This document shows positions 8,517-16,230 of a DNA stretch of 64,000 nucleotides, one piece after another. A model generated the notes under the pieces. That model made no database searches, had not been told where the DNA came from, and saw nothing but the letters and a program-made list of their open reading frames with translations. The stretch is from Sulfitobacter geojensis (lineage in GTDB: Bacteria; Pseudomonadota; Alphaproteobacteria; Rhodobacterales; Rhodobacteraceae). Within the stretch, counting starts at the first letter, position 1; every line of letters starts with the position of its first letter. The position numbers and the translations under genes are program-made. Location: positions 1,302,001-1,366,000 of the forward strand of contig NZ_JASE01000005.1 in NCBI RefSeq assembly GCF_000622325.1, written 5' to 3'.

Positions 8517-8880
8517 GATCTCCAGTGCCGGTCGTAGCTGTTTTGCAGATTGTATCGGTGCTTAAGTATAAGTCCAATTTTTTGGTTTTGCACATGGTAA
8601 AAACCGAAAGGTGGCCGAAGATGGGTTGTTTTCGCCAAGTATTTGAGTCCGCTACGGCTCTCTCGGGCCGGTTTCGTGGGCGTCTTGGCGTCGAGAACGG
8701 CAGCATGAATCCCATGGGTTTACGAATCTCTATGTATTTCAACGTATTAGGTGCCCTTGCTGAGTTGTGGATACCAGAATTTGGCTTTTTGGCATCAAAA
8801 GAGCAAATTTCATTTGGCTTTTTGTGTGCAAATAAGCAATCATAACCCCAGTGCGAGATTCGCACTACGGAGGACAAAAC
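8517..8880. promoter_or_regulatory. Divergent control region of gntR-mgsA and the TctCBA operon
   Basis: This 364-bp intergenic region has no convincing gene. It is AT-richer than its surroundings and contains a 13-bp direct repeat near the TctC side. A possible TTGGCT/AATCAT promoter pair at 8815-8843 points toward tctC. A related AT-rich stretch (TTTTTTGGTTTTGC near 8577-8590) lies near the gntR side. Confidence 0.55.
8779..8824. repeat. Two 13-bp direct repeats 33 bp apart (operator candidates)
   Basis: ATTTGGCTTTTTG occurs exactly at 8779-8791 and again at 8812-8824. The 33-bp period is about three DNA turns, so a protein bound to both would sit on the same face. The second copy overlaps the putative -35 of the TctC promoter. 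GntR proteins usually bind palindromes, so the identity of the binding protein is open. Confidence 0.5.
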
Positions 8881-9885
8881 ATGGGAGGACACAAGATGTT
8901 CGCAAAATACACTCGTATTGGCGCCGTCGCTTTGGCAGTGACTTTTTCTGCTGCAACAGCGTCTACAGCACAGGATTTTCAACCGGAAAGCCCCCAGTGC
9001 ATCGCACCATCCAACCCGGGTGGGGGTTGGGATTTTATCTGCCGCACTACGGCACGCTACTTGTTTGATCTTGGCGTTATCGAAGATTCCATGCAGGTCA
9101 CAAACATGTCCGGTGGCGGAGGCGGCGTAGCCTTTGCGCATGTCACCAAAGAGCGCAACGAAGACAATAACCTGATTGTCGCCGCCTCTATGAGCACCAG
9201 CGCCCGTATCGCGCAGGGCATTTATGAGGGTGCGACCCAGGACGACGTTCACTTCCTTGCTACGTTCGGCGCGGAATATGGCGCGATTGCTGTTCGTGCT
9301 GACTCCGAATTCGAGACATTGACGCAAATGATGGACGCGATCCTCGCAGACCCGCGCTCCGTTGGCATTGCAGGCGGTTCCTCTGTTGGTAGCTTTGACC
9401 ACATCAAGCCGATGCTTGTCGCGCGTGAGGCCGGCTTGGAAGATGTGACCCAGATGAAATACGTCTCGTTCGATGGCGGTGGCGAGGCAATGACGGGGCT
9501 GCTTTCGGGTTCTGTTGAGGCGCTTTCGGGTGACTTCTCCGAGATGCTCGGTTTTCTGGAATCTGGTGATATCCGCATCATCGGCATCATGGCCCCCGAA
9601 CGCCTTGAGAACTTTCCCGATATCCCGACAGCACGCGAGCAAGGTTATGATGTCGTGGGTGCAAACTGGCGTGGTCTTTACATGCCGGCGGGTGCATCGG
9701 ATGAGGCCAAAGAGTTCTGGTCAAATGCGATCCAGACAATGGCGGAAGATCCTGGGTTTCAGGCCACATTGGAAGAGGCTGCAATCGCGCCCTTCAACAA
9801 TTTTGGCGATGACATGCACAACTTCGTTGCAGGAAGCATTGCCGATATCGAAAAGCTGTCCCGTGAGATCGGCATCATCGAATAA
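8881..9885 (+). CDS. TctC-type periplasmic substrate-binding protein (TTT system)
   Basis: The solute receptor of a tripartite tricarboxylate transporter, about 334 residues. It has a signal peptide (FAKYTRIGAVALAVTFSAAT, cleavage after STA before QDFQ). The TctC hallmarks follow: PSNPGGGWDFICR, NMSGGGGGVAFAHV, GSSVGSFDHI and PDIPTAREQGYDVVGANWRG. Two starts are possible. The ATG at 8881 has CGGAGGA upstream; the ATG at 8896 lies after GGGAGGACACAAG. It is the first gene of the large catabolic operon. TctC specificity cannot be read from sequence; known members bind citrate, tartrate, aromatic acids and others. Confidence 0.9.
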   Translation: MGGHKMFAKYTRIGAVALAVTFSAATASTAQDFQPESPQCIAPSNPGGGWDFICRTTARYLFDLGVIEDSMQVTNMSGGGGGVAFAHVTKERNEDNNLIVAASMSTSARIAQGIYEGATQDDVHFLATFGAEYGAIAVRADSEFETLTQMMDAILADPRSVGIAGGSSVGSFDHIKPMLVAREAGLEDVTQMKYVSFDGGGEAMTGLLSGSVEALSGDFSEMLGFLESGDIRIIGIMAPERLENFPDIPTAREQGYDVVGANWRGLYMPAGASDEAKEFWSNAIQTMAEDPGFQATLEEAAIAPFNNFGDDMHNFVAGSIADIEKLSREIGIIE

Positions 9886-9899
9886 AATCTGAAAAATCC

Positions 9900-9927
9900 G
9901 GCCCGGACGGCTTTGGCAGTTCGGGCC
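9900..9927 (+). promoter_or_regulatory. Intercistronic hairpin between tctC and tctB
   Basis: GGCCCGGAC and GTTCGGGCC form a 9-bp stem with one G-T pair and a 10-base loop just after the tctC stop. No T-run follows. Such hairpins commonly protect the abundant binding-protein message or cause partial termination, giving more receptor than membrane subunit. Confidence 0.55.
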
Positions 9928-9952
9928 AATCTCACATCTTGGGGAGGCAAGC

Positions 9953-10384
9953 ATGAGTGATCGCATATTCGGCGGCTTTGGATTGGCCTTGGCCATTTTC
10001 TACATCTGGGCCGCATCAATAATCAAAGACAGCTTTATGGTCGATGTGGTGGGGCCGCGAGCGTTTCCCTATATCGTTGGCACAATCATCGCGCTGTGTT
10101 CGCTGTATTTTATCCTGCGCCCCGATGACGAACCCGACTGGCCACACATGCGAGAATTCACGGAAATCGTTTTCGCTGCGGCGGTGATGTTCGCCTACTG
10201 CTTTGCATTGCCAGAGCTTGGTTTCGTGATCTCCACGATCTTTGCTACGGCCTACCTGACCTGGCGTTTGGGGACCGCACCGCTTTGGTCGCTTGTCGTT
10301 GGCTTGGGCACATCTGTTGGCATTTACGTCGTATTTCACCTGATCCTCGGCCTCGCGTTGGCCAAAGGTCCACTTGGTTTCTGA
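9953..10384 (+). CDS. TctB-type small membrane subunit (TTT system)
   Basis: A 143-residue four-helix membrane protein of the TctB family. Hydrophobic segments lie at about residues 7-22, 38-50, 75-95 and 110-135, and PRAFPYIVGTIIA is typical. GGGGAGG precedes the ATG. It lies between tctC and tctA as in canonical tctCBA operons and would partner TctA in the inner membrane. Confidence 0.88.
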   Translation: MSDRIFGGFGLALAIFYIWAASIIKDSFMVDVVGPRAFPYIVGTIIALCSLYFILRPDDEPDWPHMREFTEIVFAAAVMFAYCFALPELGFVISTIFATAYLTWRLGTAPLWSLVVGLGTSVGIYVVFHLILGLALAKGPLGF

Positions 10385-10396
10385 GGAGGTCAGCGC

Positions 10397-11938
10397 ATGG
10401 ATACCTTAGCACTTCTCGCCGATGGCTTTGCCATCGCCCTAACCCCGCAAAATCTGTTCCTTGCAGTCATGGGGTGTTTTCTTGGCACGCTTATGGGCGC
10501 GCTTCCGGGGCTTGGCCCCGCGAACGGTGTGGCCATCCTTATCCCGATCGCATTTTCACTGGGTCTGGGGCCTGTTGCGTCGTTGATCCTATTGGTCAGT
10601 GTTTACTATGGCGCGATGTATGGTGGCCGGATCAGCTCGATCTTGCTGAACATTCCCGGCGATGAACCGGCCATGATGACCTGTCTGGACGGCTATCCGA
10701 TGGCCCTGCAAGGCAAAGCGGGAGAGGCACTGTCCCTGTCCGGTGTTGCATCCTTTGTCGGCGCGTTCTTTGCCACATGTGGGTTGGTTATTCTTGCACC
10801 GCAGCTGGTCAAGGTCGCCCTGCTGTTTGGCCCAGCCGAATATTTCGTACTCTTTACTGTCGCCTTTGCGACGCTTGGCGGCATCTCATCGACAAATCAG
10901 GCAAAGTCGGCTTTTGCGGCAGCTCTTGGCCTTGGGATTGCAATGATCGGCAGCGACTCGCAGACAGGGTCGCAACGGTTCACCTTTGATCATATCCATC
11001 TATATGACGGTATCGATTTCCTGATCGCCATCGTGGGCCTGTTTGCCCTTAGTGAGGTGTTCATCTTCCTTGAGCATCACCGCGGTGGGGCTGTTGGTTC
11101 GGCCAAGGCCACAAAGGTTGGCCGGATCATGCCTGACTTTGCTATGATCAAGCGTTGTATACCCTCGATGGCGCGGGGCACGGGCATTGGTTTCTTCTCT
11201 GGCGTCCTACCGGGTGCGGGTGCGTCCTTGGGATCATTCCTGGCCTATTCCCTCGAAAAGCAGACCGTCGATCGGGATGGCAAGACCTTTGGCAAAGGCG
11301 ACCCGCGCGGCGTTGCCGCACCAGAGGCGGGTAACAACGCAGCCTCGGGCGGAGCACTTGTTCCCATGCTTGCCCTTGGCGTGCCAGGTTCCGGCACCAC
11401 AGCCGTTCTGCTTGCCGTCTTGTTGCAACTGAACATCACGCCCGGGCCGCTGCTTTTCCAGAAAAATCCGGATGTTGTCTGGGGGCTTATCGCGTCGCTG
11501 TTCATCGCTAACTTTATCCTATTGGCGATGAACATTCCACTGGTTGGCATCTTTACCCGTGTATTGATGGTGCCAACGCGCATCCTGATGCCCATCGTCG
11601 CGATGATCTCGTTCGTTGGCATCTACAGCATCACGGGCTCCAGCTTTGATGTGATGTTGATGGTTGGCTTCGGCATCATGGGCTGGGTCTTGCGCAAGCT
11701 TGATGTCTCACTTGTTCCGGTGATCCTCGGGATCCTGCTGGGCAACCAGATGGAAGTGAACCTGCGTCGTGCCATGACAATCTCGGATGGCGACTGGTTG
11801 ATCCTTGTTGGCAGTCCGCTTGCCATCATCCTTTGGGGCGTCGCGATTACCGGTTTCGTCCTGCCCATGCTGATGGGCCGCCGGATGAAAAAGCGCATGG
11901 AAGCTGCACGCAACGAAGAAGAATTCGTCGGCGACTAA
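10397..11938 (+). CDS. TctA-type large permease subunit (TTT system)
   Basis: A 513-residue integral membrane protein with about 12 helices, the usual TctA length. Signature motifs include GALPGLGPANGVAILIPIAF near residues 35-54, YGGRISSILLNIPGD, and GVAAPEAGNNAASGGALVP followed by ALGVPGSGTTAVLL. It forms the Na+- or H+-coupled channel of the transporter with TctB. GAGGAGG lies just upstream of the start, 12 bp after tctB. Confidence 0.92.
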   Translation: MDTLALLADGFAIALTPQNLFLAVMGCFLGTLMGALPGLGPANGVAILIPIAFSLGLGPVASLILLVSVYYGAMYGGRISSILLNIPGDEPAMMTCLDGYPMALQGKAGEALSLSGVASFVGAFFATCGLVILAPQLVKVALLFGPAEYFVLFTVAFATLGGISSTNQAKSAFAAALGLGIAMIGSDSQTGSQRFTFDHIHLYDGIDFLIAIVGLFALSEVFIFLEHHRGGAVGSAKATKVGRIMPDFAMIKRCIPSMARGTGIGFFSGVLPGAGASLGSFLAYSLEKQTVDRDGKTFGKGDPRGVAAPEAGNNAASGGALVPMLALGVPGSGTTAVLLAVLLQLNITPGPLLFQKNPDVVWGLIASLFIANFILLAMNIPLVGIFTRVLMVPTRILMPIVAMISFVGIYSITGSSFDVMLMVGFGIMGWVLRKLDVSLVPVILGILLGNQMEVNLRRAMTISDGDWLILVGSPLAIILWGVAITGFVLPMLMGRRMKKRMEAARNEEEFVGD

Positions 11939-11988
11939 GCCGGCTTGTAAATGACAACGGCCACAGTGCCGATCTAAGGAGACTAAAG

Positions 11989-13074
11989 ATGCGTATTATG
12001 ACACTGCCCTGTGATGGCATTGGCCCTGAAATCATGGCAGCGACACTTGAAGTCGTCGAGGCCGCCAACACGCGGTTTGATTTGGGGCTAACTTTTGAAG
12101 AGGTGATTTCGGGTTTTGACAGCCTAAAGAAGCACGGGATTACCCTGCAAGAAAGCGTGCTGGACCGCGCACGCAATGAATTTGACGGTGTAATCCTTGG
12201 TACGCAATCGCACATGGACTACCCAGCCTTGGCCGAAGGGGGGCGCAACGTCTCTGCCGGGTTCCGGATCGGGCTGGACCTTTATGCCAACGTCCGTCCG
12301 GCGCGGACCCGCGATTTCATCCCGAACAAGGCACCGGGCATGGATCTGGTGATTATGCGCGAAGCGACCGAAGGTTTTTATCCCGATCGCAACATGTTCA
12401 AAGGGGTCGGTGAAATGATGCCTGACCCTGATATGGCGCTGTCGGTGCGCAAAATTACCCGTCACGGGTCGATGCGGATCTGCCGTGAAGCTTTCAAGCT
12501 GGCTATGCAACGCAAAAAAAAGGTCGCCGCGATACACAAGGCCAACTCCTTCTTGATGACGGACGGGTTGTTTTTGGAATGCTTCCGCGAAGTCGCCAAA
12601 GACTTCCCCGAGGTTGAGACCGAAGAGATCATCGTCGATGCCTATGCAGCACTGCTGGTGCGCAAGCCCGAAGCCTATGATGTGGTCGTCGCGACGAACT
12701 TTTATGGCGATATCCTGTCCGATTTGGCATCAGAGTTGTCTGGGTCACTCGGACTGGCGGGTTCGATCAATGCCAATGCTGAAACAGGCCTGTGCTGTGC
12801 CCAAGCGCAACACGGTTCAGCGCCGGACATCCAAGGCAAAAATGTCGCGAACCCGACCTCGTTGATCCTTTCGGCGGCGATGATGCTGAGCTGGCTGGGC
12901 GAACAGCGCGGTGTTCAGAAACTCATGGACGCGGGGCAAGCCATATCCGAGGCCGTCGACGCAACCATCGACGATCCATCCAAGCGGACACGCGACCTTG
13001 GCGGGAACGTGAACTGTGACGCGTTTGGCTCTCTTGTGGCGCAACAACTCGTGGGCGCAACCATCGCGGCCTAA
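11989..13074 (+). CDS. Isocitrate/isopropylmalate/tartrate dehydrogenase-family enzyme
   Basis: A 361-residue NAD(P)-dependent beta-decarboxylating dehydrogenase. It begins MRIMTLPCDGIGPEIM and carries VRPARTRDF, the conserved REATEGFY and ITRHGSMRICREAF segments, the catalytic-lysine region KVAAIHKAN, and the metal-binding YGDILSDLASEL. A long frame begins at 11833, but TAAGGAGA just before 11989 fixes the start. Family members act on D-malate-like backbones (malate, tartrate, isocitrate, isopropylmalate), and the specificity here is not readable. It is not the housekeeping Icd, which in this group is an unrelated longer type. It follows the transporter and should oxidise the imported compound or an isomer. 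Confidence 0.85.
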   Translation: MRIMTLPCDGIGPEIMAATLEVVEAANTRFDLGLTFEEVISGFDSLKKHGITLQESVLDRARNEFDGVILGTQSHMDYPALAEGGRNVSAGFRIGLDLYANVRPARTRDFIPNKAPGMDLVIMREATEGFYPDRNMFKGVGEMMPDPDMALSVRKITRHGSMRICREAFKLAMQRKKKVAAIHKANSFLMTDGLFLECFREVAKDFPEVETEEIIVDAYAALLVRKPEAYDVVVATNFYGDILSDLASELSGSLGLAGSINANAETGLCCAQAQHGSAPDIQGKNVANPTSLILSAAMMLSWLGEQRGVQKLMDAGQAISEAVDATIDDPSKRTRDLGGNVNCDAFGSLVAQQLVGATIAA

Positions 13075-13085
13075 GGATCCTCCCC

Positions 13086-13137
13086 GCGGGTTGAAGACCC
13101 GCACCAACTGGTGGCGTTGCATCATGCGACGCCACCA
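13086..13137 (+). promoter_or_regulatory. Two consecutive hairpins in the operon
   Basis: GCGGGT...ACCCGC (13086-13102) is followed by a strong stem of up to 14 bp with one mismatch (13109-13137, arms beginning TGGTGGCGT and ending ACGCCACCA). They fill the only sizeable gap after tctA in an otherwise tightly packed operon. No T-run follows, so a processing or stability role, or a weak attenuator, is more likely than a full terminator. Confidence 0.5.
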
Positions 13138-13154
13138 CCCTTTGCAAGCAGAAA

Positions 13155-13823
13155 ATGATGACACCTTCACCACGCATTGCCCTGATCCATGCCACGCGGG
13201 TCGCGATCGAACCAATTGAGGCGGCAGCAGCATCCATTTGGCCGGAGGCAGAAACGATATCAATTCTGGAGGAGGGGCTTTCGGTTGACCGTGCAAAAGC
13301 CCTGTCGCTTTCGACGGAGTTGTCAGAGCGCATCAAGGCGCTTAGCCAATATGCACAAGCAATCCATGCTGACGGGATTCTGTTTACCTGCTCGGCCTTC
13401 GGGCCTGCGATTGCCCAAGCAAATGCGCAAAGCGATATACCAGTGATGAACCCAAACGAAGCGATGTTTGATGCCGCGCTGGCGCAAGGGCAGCGCGTTG
13501 CGATGATCTATACTTTCCAACCGGCCGCAGACGGTATGGAAGAAGAGTTTCGAGAAACGGCCGCGGCACGAGGGATTGCCGCCCGCATCACATCATATTT
13601 TTGCGACGGCGCGCTGGATGCAAAACGGGCAGGCGACAATGACCGGCATAATCAGCTGATCGCCCAGACTGCTGCCGTTATCGAGGGGGCTGATGTCATC
13701 TTGCTGGCGCAGTTTTCTATGGCGGGTGCCGCAGAGGCAGTTCGGCAATCTGTCACCCTTCCTGTGCTCACCAGTCCAGAGTCGGCGATTCAGGAAATGC
13801 GCCGTCGCATTGCCGCGAAATAG
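13155..13823 (+). CDS. Asp/Glu racemase-superfamily enzyme lacking the second cysteine
   Basis: A 222-residue protein of the Asp/Glu/hydantoin racemase fold. The first catalytic cysteine is present in FTCSAFGPAI (C79). At the place of the second cysteine the sequence reads ILLAQFSMAGA, with no cysteine. Two-base racemases need both, so this is more likely an isomerase or decarboxylase (arylmalonate decarboxylase uses one cysteine). The ribosome site is weak and the start could be either of two adjacent ATGs. Its place in the operon suggests it acts on a pathway acid. Confidence 0.75.
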   Translation: MMTPSPRIALIHATRVAIEPIEAAAASIWPEAETISILEEGLSVDRAKALSLSTELSERIKALSQYAQAIHADGILFTCSAFGPAIAQANAQSDIPVMNPNEAMFDAALAQGQRVAMIYTFQPAADGMEEEFRETAAARGIAARITSYFCDGALDAKRAGDNDRHNQLIAQTAAVIEGADVILLAQFSMAGAAEAVRQSVTLPVLTSPESAIQEMRRRIAAK

Positions 13824-13832
13824 AGAGGACAA

Positions 13833-15113
13833 ATGATGCTGATTGGCGTTATTGCAGACGACTTCACGGGGGCGAGTGACATCGCCAACACCCTTGCCAA
13901 AGGCGTGCAGCCCGAAGGTGGGTTGCGCACCGCGCAATATCCAGGTGTGCCTAATGGTCCGGCGGATCCGCAAATCGAAGTGGGCGTTGTCTCGCTCAAG
14001 AGCCGCTCGGCGCCTGTGCAAGAGGCGGTGCGTGAAAGTCTGGATGCGCTGAATTGGCTTAAGGCGCAGGGCTGCAAACAGATCATCTTCAAATATTGCT
14101 CAACGTTTGATTCAACACCTGCGGGCAACATAGGGCCGGTGGCTGATGCATTGGCCGAAGCGCTTGACGCGACCGGGGTCGTGGTGTGCCCGGCTTTCCC
14201 GACCACGGGGCGAACCGTTTACCAAGGACATTTGTTTGTCGGCGACACGCTGCTCAGCGAGTCGGGTATGCAGCACCATCCGCTCACCCCGATGACGGAC
14301 CCGGACTTGCGGCGTTTCTTGCGCCTTCAGACGAAGTCTCGCGTCGGGCACATCCCGCTTTCGATCGTTTCCCAAGGTGTTGAACCCACCCGCGACGCGA
14401 TCAATGGCGCGACGGATCGCTATGTTGTCGCGGACGCTGTCAGCGACGCAGATTTGTTGACGCTCGGGGCGGCCCTTGCTGATGCCAAGTTGATTACCGG
14501 TGGATCGGGAATTGCCTTGGGGCTTCCTCGCAACCTGATTGAGAGCAGAAAGTCGAACGCACGGGCGGCAGATGCGGCCCATGTGAGTGGGCCGGAGGCC
14601 ATTCTGGCCGGGTCATGTTCTGGCGCAACCCGTGGTCAGGTTGATCTGCACGCGCAGGCGCATCCGACCCTGGCCATTGATGTCCCCGGGGTGATGGAGG
14701 ACCGTGTTACGGTCGAAACATTGGTGGCGTTCTACGATGCAAATCAGGGGCGGGCACCATTGGCCTATTCCTCCGGCTCACCTGATGAGGTCCTCGCGCT
14801 CCAGTCGCGGTATGGGCGCGAAGCCGTTGCTGAAAAACTGGATAACCTCTTTGCCGATACCGCTAAGGCGCTTGTTTCAAAAGGATACCGGCGCATTGTT
14901 GTCGCGGGTGGAGAAACATCCGGTGCGGTCGCCCAAGCGGTCACCGACGCTCTGGGCACAGCGGCAATGACGGTCGGGGCAGAGATCGACCCCGGCGTTC
15001 CGATCCTGACCTTGGGGGATGGACCATCTGTGGTGTTGGCGCTCAAGTCGGGCAACTTCGGGGCAGCGGATTTCTTTGCCAAGGCCCTACGGATGATGGA
15101 GGGGCGATCATGA
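13833..15113 (+). CDS. otnK: DUF1537 four-carbon acid sugar kinase (3-oxo-tetronate kinase-like)
   Basis: A 426-residue ATP-dependent kinase. The N-terminal substrate domain begins MLIGVIADDFTGASDIAN and contains KYCSTFDSTPAGNIG and CPAFPTTGRTVYQGHLF. The C-terminal nucleotide domain has LAGSCSGATRGQ and VVAGGETSGAVAQA. These are the marks of OtnK proteins, which phosphorylate 3-oxo-tetronate at O4. The length fits. GAGAGGA precedes the ATG pair. It overlaps the aldolase gene by ATGA, the usual OtnK-OtnC pairing. The usual partners OtnI and LtnD are absent. Confidence 0.85.
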   Translation: MMLIGVIADDFTGASDIANTLAKGVQPEGGLRTAQYPGVPNGPADPQIEVGVVSLKSRSAPVQEAVRESLDALNWLKAQGCKQIIFKYCSTFDSTPAGNIGPVADALAEALDATGVVVCPAFPTTGRTVYQGHLFVGDTLLSESGMQHHPLTPMTDPDLRRFLRLQTKSRVGHIPLSIVSQGVEPTRDAINGATDRYVVADAVSDADLLTLGAALADAKLITGGSGIALGLPRNLIESRKSNARAADAAHVSGPEAILAGSCSGATRGQVDLHAQAHPTLAIDVPGVMEDRVTVETLVAFYDANQGRAPLAYSSGSPDEVLALQSRYGREAVAEKLDNLFADTAKALVSKGYRRIVVAGGETSGAVAQAVTDALGTAAMTVGAEIDPGVPILTLGDGPSVVLALKSGNFGAADFFAKALRMMEGRS

Positions 15114-15751
15114 CCGAGCAGGAAACAGAACTTCGGCATCAGATGGTGCGCCTTTGTAAGTCGTTGTTCGACAGGGGATTTTCGGTAGGCAGTGCAGGCA
15201 ATGTGTCTGCCAAACTGCCAGATGGCATCCTTATGACGCCAACCAATTCGACGCTTGGATCGCTTGAGGCCGACCGGATTTCAAAGGTTGATACCTCTGG
15301 CAAGCATGTGTCTGGGGATCGTCCTTCAAAGGAAGTCTTCTTGCACCAGGCGTTCTATGAAACGCGGCCGCAGGCTGGGGCGGTTGTGCATTTGCATTCC
15401 ACATGGGCGACGGCGCTGTCATGTCTTGCGGATACCGATCCTGATGACTGTATCCCGCCCCTGACACCCTATGTTGTGATGCGTGTAGGGCGGGTGAAAC
15501 TATTGCCATATGTCAAACCGGGGGATCCCAAAATGGGGGATATGATCCGTGATCTGAAGGGTGATTTTTCCGCAGCCTTGCTTGCCAATCACGGCCCTGT
15601 CGTCAGCGGTAAAGATCTGTTTTCAGCCGTTTGTGCGGCAGAAGAGTTAGAAGAAACCGCCAAACTTCTGATCGCACTGGAAGGGCGTAAAACGCGCCTT
15701 TTGACACCCGATCAGGTGACCGAGCTTAACAACACATTCAAAGGACTATAG
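15110..15751 (+). CDS. otnC: Class II aldolase/decarboxylase (OtnC-like)
   Basis: A 213-residue zinc aldolase of the fuculose-phosphate aldolase family. GSAGNVSAKLPDG binds the phosphate, HLHST supplies two zinc histidines, and LANHGPVV supplies a further one. OtnC proteins decarboxylate 3-oxo-tetronate 4-phosphate to DHAP and CO2, and the ATGA overlap with the kinase gene supports that assignment. The product DHAP links this operon to the methylglyoxal synthase encoded divergently. Confidence 0.85.
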   Translation: MTEQETELRHQMVRLCKSLFDRGFSVGSAGNVSAKLPDGILMTPTNSTLGSLEADRISKVDTSGKHVSGDRPSKEVFLHQAFYETRPQAGAVVHLHSTWATALSCLADTDPDDCIPPLTPYVVMRVGRVKLLPYVKPGDPKMGDMIRDLKGDFSAALLANHGPVVSGKDLFSAVCAAEELEETAKLLIALEGRKTRLLTPDQVTELNNTFKGL

Positions 15752-16230
15752 TGCATATGAAAACTGCTGATCTGATCGATGATCACGCCGCCGATTTAAC
15801 CTTGGTTCATTTGCCGTTCCGCCAATTTGGCACCCGCAGTCATTTCGCGGGGCAGATACAGACGGTCAAATGTTTTGAGGACAACACCGAAGTGCGTGCG
15901 CAGTTGGAAACTCCAGGCAGGGGCCGCGTTCTTGTGATTGACGGGGGCGGTTCGACCCGGATTGCTTTGTTGGGGGATATGCTGGCGGAGCTCGCGATCA
16001 AAAACGGTTGGGCGGGCCTGATACTGAACGCCGCAATTCGTGATAGCGCGGATATCAACACGATGGACACACTGGTTTTCGCCCTTGGAACGTCCCCTGT
16101 CAAAAGCGCCAAGGAAGGCTGGGGCAAGGTAGGCACGAAGATCAGTTTTGGTGGCGTCGCCTTTGAGCCTGATGACTGGGTTTATGGGGACGCCGACGGG
16201 GTGCTTTTCAGTAAAAAGAAACTGGTTTGA
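15751..16230 (+). CDS. RraA/HMG-aldolase-like protein
   Basis: A 159-residue member of the RraA family (begins MKTADLIDDH; VLVIDGGGSTRIALLGD). An aspartate in LLGD is followed after exactly 20 residues by the Arg-Asp pair in NAAIRD. That is the metal-binding D-X20-R-D spacing of class II pyruvate aldolases of this fold. E. coli RraA reads VRQ there, as I recall it. It may therefore be a retro-aldolase or oxaloacetate decarboxylase rather than an RNase E regulator. It starts at GTG 15751 (sharing one base with the otnC stop, AAAGGA upstream) or ATG 15757. Confidence 0.75.
   Translation: MHMKTADLIDDHAADLTLVHLPFRQFGTRSHFAGQIQTVKCFEDNTEVRAQLETPGRGRVLVIDGGGSTRIALLGDMLAELAIKNGWAGLILNAAIRDSADINTMDTLVFALGTSPVKSAKEGWGKVGTKISFGGVAFEPDDWVYGDADGVLFSKKKLV

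Noticed and set aside
8359-9642. Minus-strand 427-codon frame across the gntR-tctC region
   Set aside because: It overlaps the gntR and tctC genes and their promoter and encodes no recognisable domain.
11989-13074. Calling the enzyme isocitrate dehydrogenase, LeuB or tartrate dehydrogenase outright
   Set aside because: Family motifs are shared by all of these and the specificity-determining helix cannot be judged safely without alignment.
15751-16230. Calling the protein ribonuclease E inhibitor RraA
   Set aside because: The Arg-Asp metal-site pattern and operon context favour an aldolase-type enzyme, so only the family was named.
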